From Strigomonas culicis (lineage: Eukaryota; Euglenozoa; Kinetoplastea; Trypanosomatida; Trypanosomatidae): a stretch of DNA of 38,704 nt. The notes below the pieces were generated by a model. That model saw nothing but the letters and a program-made list of their open reading frames with translations. It ran no database searches and was not told where the DNA came from. This document shows, piece by piece, positions 36,734 to 38,704 of this stretch; the first letter of the stretch is position 1; every line of letters begins with the position of its first letter. The translations under genes were made by a program, and so were the position numbers. Where the stretch lies: the NCBI GenBank assembly GCA_000482145.1, contig AUXH01000121.1, positions 1 to 38,704 on the forward strand. The letters are read 5' to 3'.

Positions 36734-38704
36734 TTACTTCTCACTTCTTCTACATCTCGGTGGTTTCCCTGCAGGGGCTGTGCCCGTCTCATACTGTACA
36801 GCAAACACTGCGGGCGTCCGGTTCTTCTTCCGCGCCTGCCGCCGCCAGCGCGCCTCCGCGAGCTGCGCCTCCCGCTCTTGGCGCTGTAGAAACAGTCCGC
36901 GGTTGGCCCAGTCGTTCACGAAGCGGGCGTGCGCGGCCTCCTTCGCGCGCGCCGCGACACGGTCCTCGTCGTCCGTCAGGTTGGGCGAGTCCACGTACGG
37001 CACGCCACTCACATCGAGGATCTCCTGCTGTTTGTTCCGCTTCCTTGTGTGGCGCGTCTGGCCGACCGTGTTGGGGTCGACGGGCTGGCAGGCCCGTGCG
37101 GCGACCGCGTCCTTGCTGCGCTCCATCGCCTCGAGCTCGTGCGTCGTGTCGGGCAGCAGCGACGTCCGCGCGGCCCCGCACGAGTCGCGCAGCGCGCTCT
37201 GCTGCAGCGACGCGCTCGGCGACAGCGAACGGCTCTGCGCCAGCACGGCGGCGAGATCACGCTGCCGCTGCAGCACCACCTCCCGCGACACCTCACAGCC
37301 GTCCGACCGCGGCGGCCCCCCCTCCGCGCGCGCGGCCGCCGCCGCGTGCCGCACGGGGCTGCGCAGGGGCGGCAGGGTGCTGTCCCACAGCACGCTCCCA
37401 CCGGGGGCGGCGCGGTCCGCGCACTGGCTGGTGTGCGTCAGCGCGGTCGTCTCGCTGTCGGGGTCCGCGGCGTAGCGGTCCGCCGCCGGCGCGTGCAGTG
37501 CGCTGCTCTGCAGGATCGACACTAGCCACACCGGGTCCAGCGTGCCACTGCCATTCGCGTCGCCGCCGCTGCCATTCGCGCCGCTGTGCCGCAGCGGCCC
37601 CTCCCCCGCAGTGGCGCTGCTGTGCCACGCGTGGAAGCCCCCCGGGCCGTAGGCCCCGAGGCCGCTTCCGTCACCGCTGAGGCCCAGGCCGACGAGCGAC
37701 GTCTGACCCTGAGCCGCCGCACCGCCACTGCCGTCCGCGCATACAGGCGCGGTCTCCGCATGAGCCTCGCCGGACCCGACCGCCGCGTCCGCCAGCAGGC
37801 TGCACGGCTCGGCGCCGGCGCGCAGCCACGCGTCCTGGCTCGCGCGCGTGGAAGCCCGCGGCGCAGCGGGCTTCTGCGCGGCCACCGGCGGCAGCGCGCC
37901 GCCCAGGCCCAGCGCCGAGTCGTAGCCAGAGGGGAGTTGTGACCCGTCCTCACCGTGGGTGGCGGCGGCACCGCGCCGGCTGGCGCCCGACGTGGGGCGG
38001 TCCGCCACAAAGCAACACACCGCCATGGACGCGGCGGCCTCCTCGGGCGTGCGGCCGCCGCTCCGCGCGCCGCTGTGAAAGCACGACGGTAGCTGTGACA
38101 CGCTCAGCCGCGACGAGCGCGCCTCCGAGGTGCCGGCGCGCGCGCCGCTCCCCTCCGCGTCGCCGATGAGCGACACCAGCAGCGACGTGAACTTAGGGTC
38201 CCGCCGCACGGGGCTCTCGTTACGCGCGGGCCGCGCGCCCCGCGGGGCCCGATCCGTTGGTATCGGGCCTTGCGTCACTGTCTTGCTCCGGTTAAAGGGC
38301 GAGCTGTCAATCGCCGACGCGTCCGCCGTCGTGAACCGCAGCAGCGAGCCGCGGTCGCTGTTCAGCGCGCTCTGCATGGCGGTGTTCTCCATCGCGCTGC
38401 CGTACCCCACGCTGCTCCGCGCGGTGTGCGGGCTGGCGGAGCGCGGCAGCAGGCTGCCGCCGTCGACCGCGCTGTTGCCGCTCGCGCGGGAGAGCCCCGC
38501 CGCGATCGCCGAGGCGTCCGCCGTCGTGGACGGCAGCAGCGAGCCGCGGTCGCTCTGCTCCACGCTCTGCGTCGCCGTGCGCTCCATCGCGCTGCCGTAC
38601 CCCACGCTGCTCCGCGCGGTGTGCGGGCTGGCGGAGCGCGGCAGCAGGCTGCCGCCGTCGACCGCGCTGTTGCCGCTCGTGCGGGAGNGCCCCGCGCGAT
38701 CGCC
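36734..38704 (-). CDS. Gene 13, partial, repeat-containing protein cut by the window edge
   Basis: The stop codon is at 36734. The frame is open upstream to an undetermined base at 38688. The codon at 38603-38605 is GTG inside a repeat rather than a start, and the first in-frame ATG within the window is near 38587, which also lies in a repeat, so the true start is probably outside. The visible N-terminal part consists of 65-residue repeats with YGSAM, DRGSLL, TTADASAI and SGNSAVDGGSLLPRSAS. A long Ser/Ala/Gly-rich section follows. The last ~97 residues contain VPYVDSPNLTDDED, a likely relative of APWVxSPRDVDxDD. A charged, probably helical or coiled segment follows (ARFVNDWANRGLFLQRQERE, RWRRQARKKNR). 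Function unknown. Confidence 0.75.
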   Translation of the reverse strand, partial: GDRAGXSRTSGNSAVDGGSLLPRSASPHTARSSVGYGSAMERTATQSVEQSDRGSLLPSTTADASAIAAGLSRASGNSAVDGGSLLPRSASPHTARSSVGYGSAMENTAMQSALNSDRGSLLRFTTADASAIDSSPFNRSKTVTQGPIPTDRAPRGARPARNESPVRRDPKFTSLLVSLIGDAEGSGARAGTSEARSSRLSVSQLPSCFHSGARSGGRTPEEAAASMAVCCFVADRPTSGASRRGAAATHGEDGSQLPSGYDSALGLGGALPPVAAQKPAAPRASTRASQDAWLRAGAEPCSLLADAAVGSGEAHAETAPVCADGSGGAAAQGQTSLVGLGLSGDGSGLGAYGPGGFHAWHSSATAGEGPLRHSGANGSGGDANGSGTLDPVWLVSILQSSALHAPAADRYAADPDSETTALTHTSQCADRAAPGGSVLWDSTLPPLRSPVRHAAAAARAEGGPPRSDGCEVSREVVLQRQRDLAAVLAQSRSLSPSASLQQSALRDSCGAARTSLLPDTTHELEAMERSKDAVAARACQPVDPNTVGQTRHTRKRNKQQEILDVSGVPYVDSPNLTDDEDRVAARAKEAAHARFVNDWANRGLFLQRQEREAQLAEARWRRQARKKNRTPAVFAVQYETGTAPAGKPPRCRRSEK
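38311..38505 (-). repeat. 195-bp coding repeat, copy 1
   Basis: A 195-bp (65-codon) unit repeats at a constant offset. The 38401-38480 part recurs nearly exactly at 38596-38675. The 38345-38390 part is less conserved between copies (NTAMQSALN versus RTATQSVEQ). Confidence 0.9.
38506..38699 (-). repeat. 195-bp coding repeat, copy 2, with a third copy beginning at the edge
   Basis: Second unit. It contains the ambiguous base at 38688 and is one base short beside it (ccccgcgcgatcgcc versus ccccgccgcgatcgcc in copy 1). The tcgcc at 38700-38704 starts a third copy. The missing base and the N probably reflect poor sequence at a contig end inside a tandem repeat. Confidence 0.8.

Noticed and set aside
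38603..38605. GTG as the start of gene 13
   Set aside because: The same codon occurs as an internal valine in the second repeat unit, and the frame is open further upstream.
1..38704. Transposon or retroelement origin of the array
   Set aside because: No reverse transcriptase, transposase, terminal inverted repeats or target-site duplications are visible. Unequal crossing-over explains the tandem pattern.

Overview
The window looks like part of a eukaryotic chromosome and most resembles a kinetoplastid (trypanosomatid-type) genome. All convincing coding regions lie on the minus strand. They are long, intronless, GC-rich ORFs separated by about 0.5-1.3 kb of very A/T-rich DNA. That DNA is purine-rich on the plus strand, so it is pyrimidine-rich on the coding strand, as expected for polycistronic transcription with trans-splicing and polyadenylation at polypyrimidine tracts. 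This placement is an inference. No spliced-leader gene, rRNA or tRNA was seen, and the species cannot be named from this sequence.

Layout from left to right, which is 3' to 5' in transcription order. The first ~1 kb holds the 5' flank of another copy that would start left of the window. Eleven tandem members of one unrecognised protein family follow: 1 (1013-3094), 2 (decayed, 3930-5134), 3 (6223-8436), 4 (9393-11459), 5 (12663-14627), 6 (15856-17286), 7 (18466-20007), 8 (21340-23031), 9 (frameshifted, 24145-26197), 10 (27514-29508) and 11 (30498-32504). Two larger, divergent genes end the window: 12 (33411-36269) and 13 (36734 to the right edge, where its 5' end is cut off).

The family has a recurring modular plan. 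An N-terminal motif resembles MSLFxVDxxxDVSKSxTEC plus HLTDSSQGNS. Next comes a motif like PLPVGALTPxKAxALRQERLSLA. A variable Ser/Pro/Ala/Gly-rich stretch, presumably disordered, follows. Then come a central module (LRRTHSLF, AIAKDANH, DTSGPI), a short module (SVVDGLRS, SFLRHFCSM) and a C-terminal signature (RYxFPQP, LPKxDPR, FGxDxL, APWVxSPRDVDxD) followed by a basic tail. I see no signal peptide, membrane segment or catalytic motif and assign no function. Genes 12 and 13 keep only a recognisable remnant of the C-terminal signature.

The array shows active mosaic evolution. Paralogs share blocks of 200-350 bp at 93-100 percent identity inside otherwise divergent genes, including a 202-bp perfect match between genes 9 and 11. 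Copies are also decaying: gene 2 is a remnant, genes 8 and 9 have frameshifts with deletions near the 3' end, and genes 4 and 5 have lost the conserved ATG (ACG and ATA). The intergenic regions also repeat, with at least four recurring modules, so the duplicated unit is gene plus flanks. Each module is either simple common descent or a shared expression signal.
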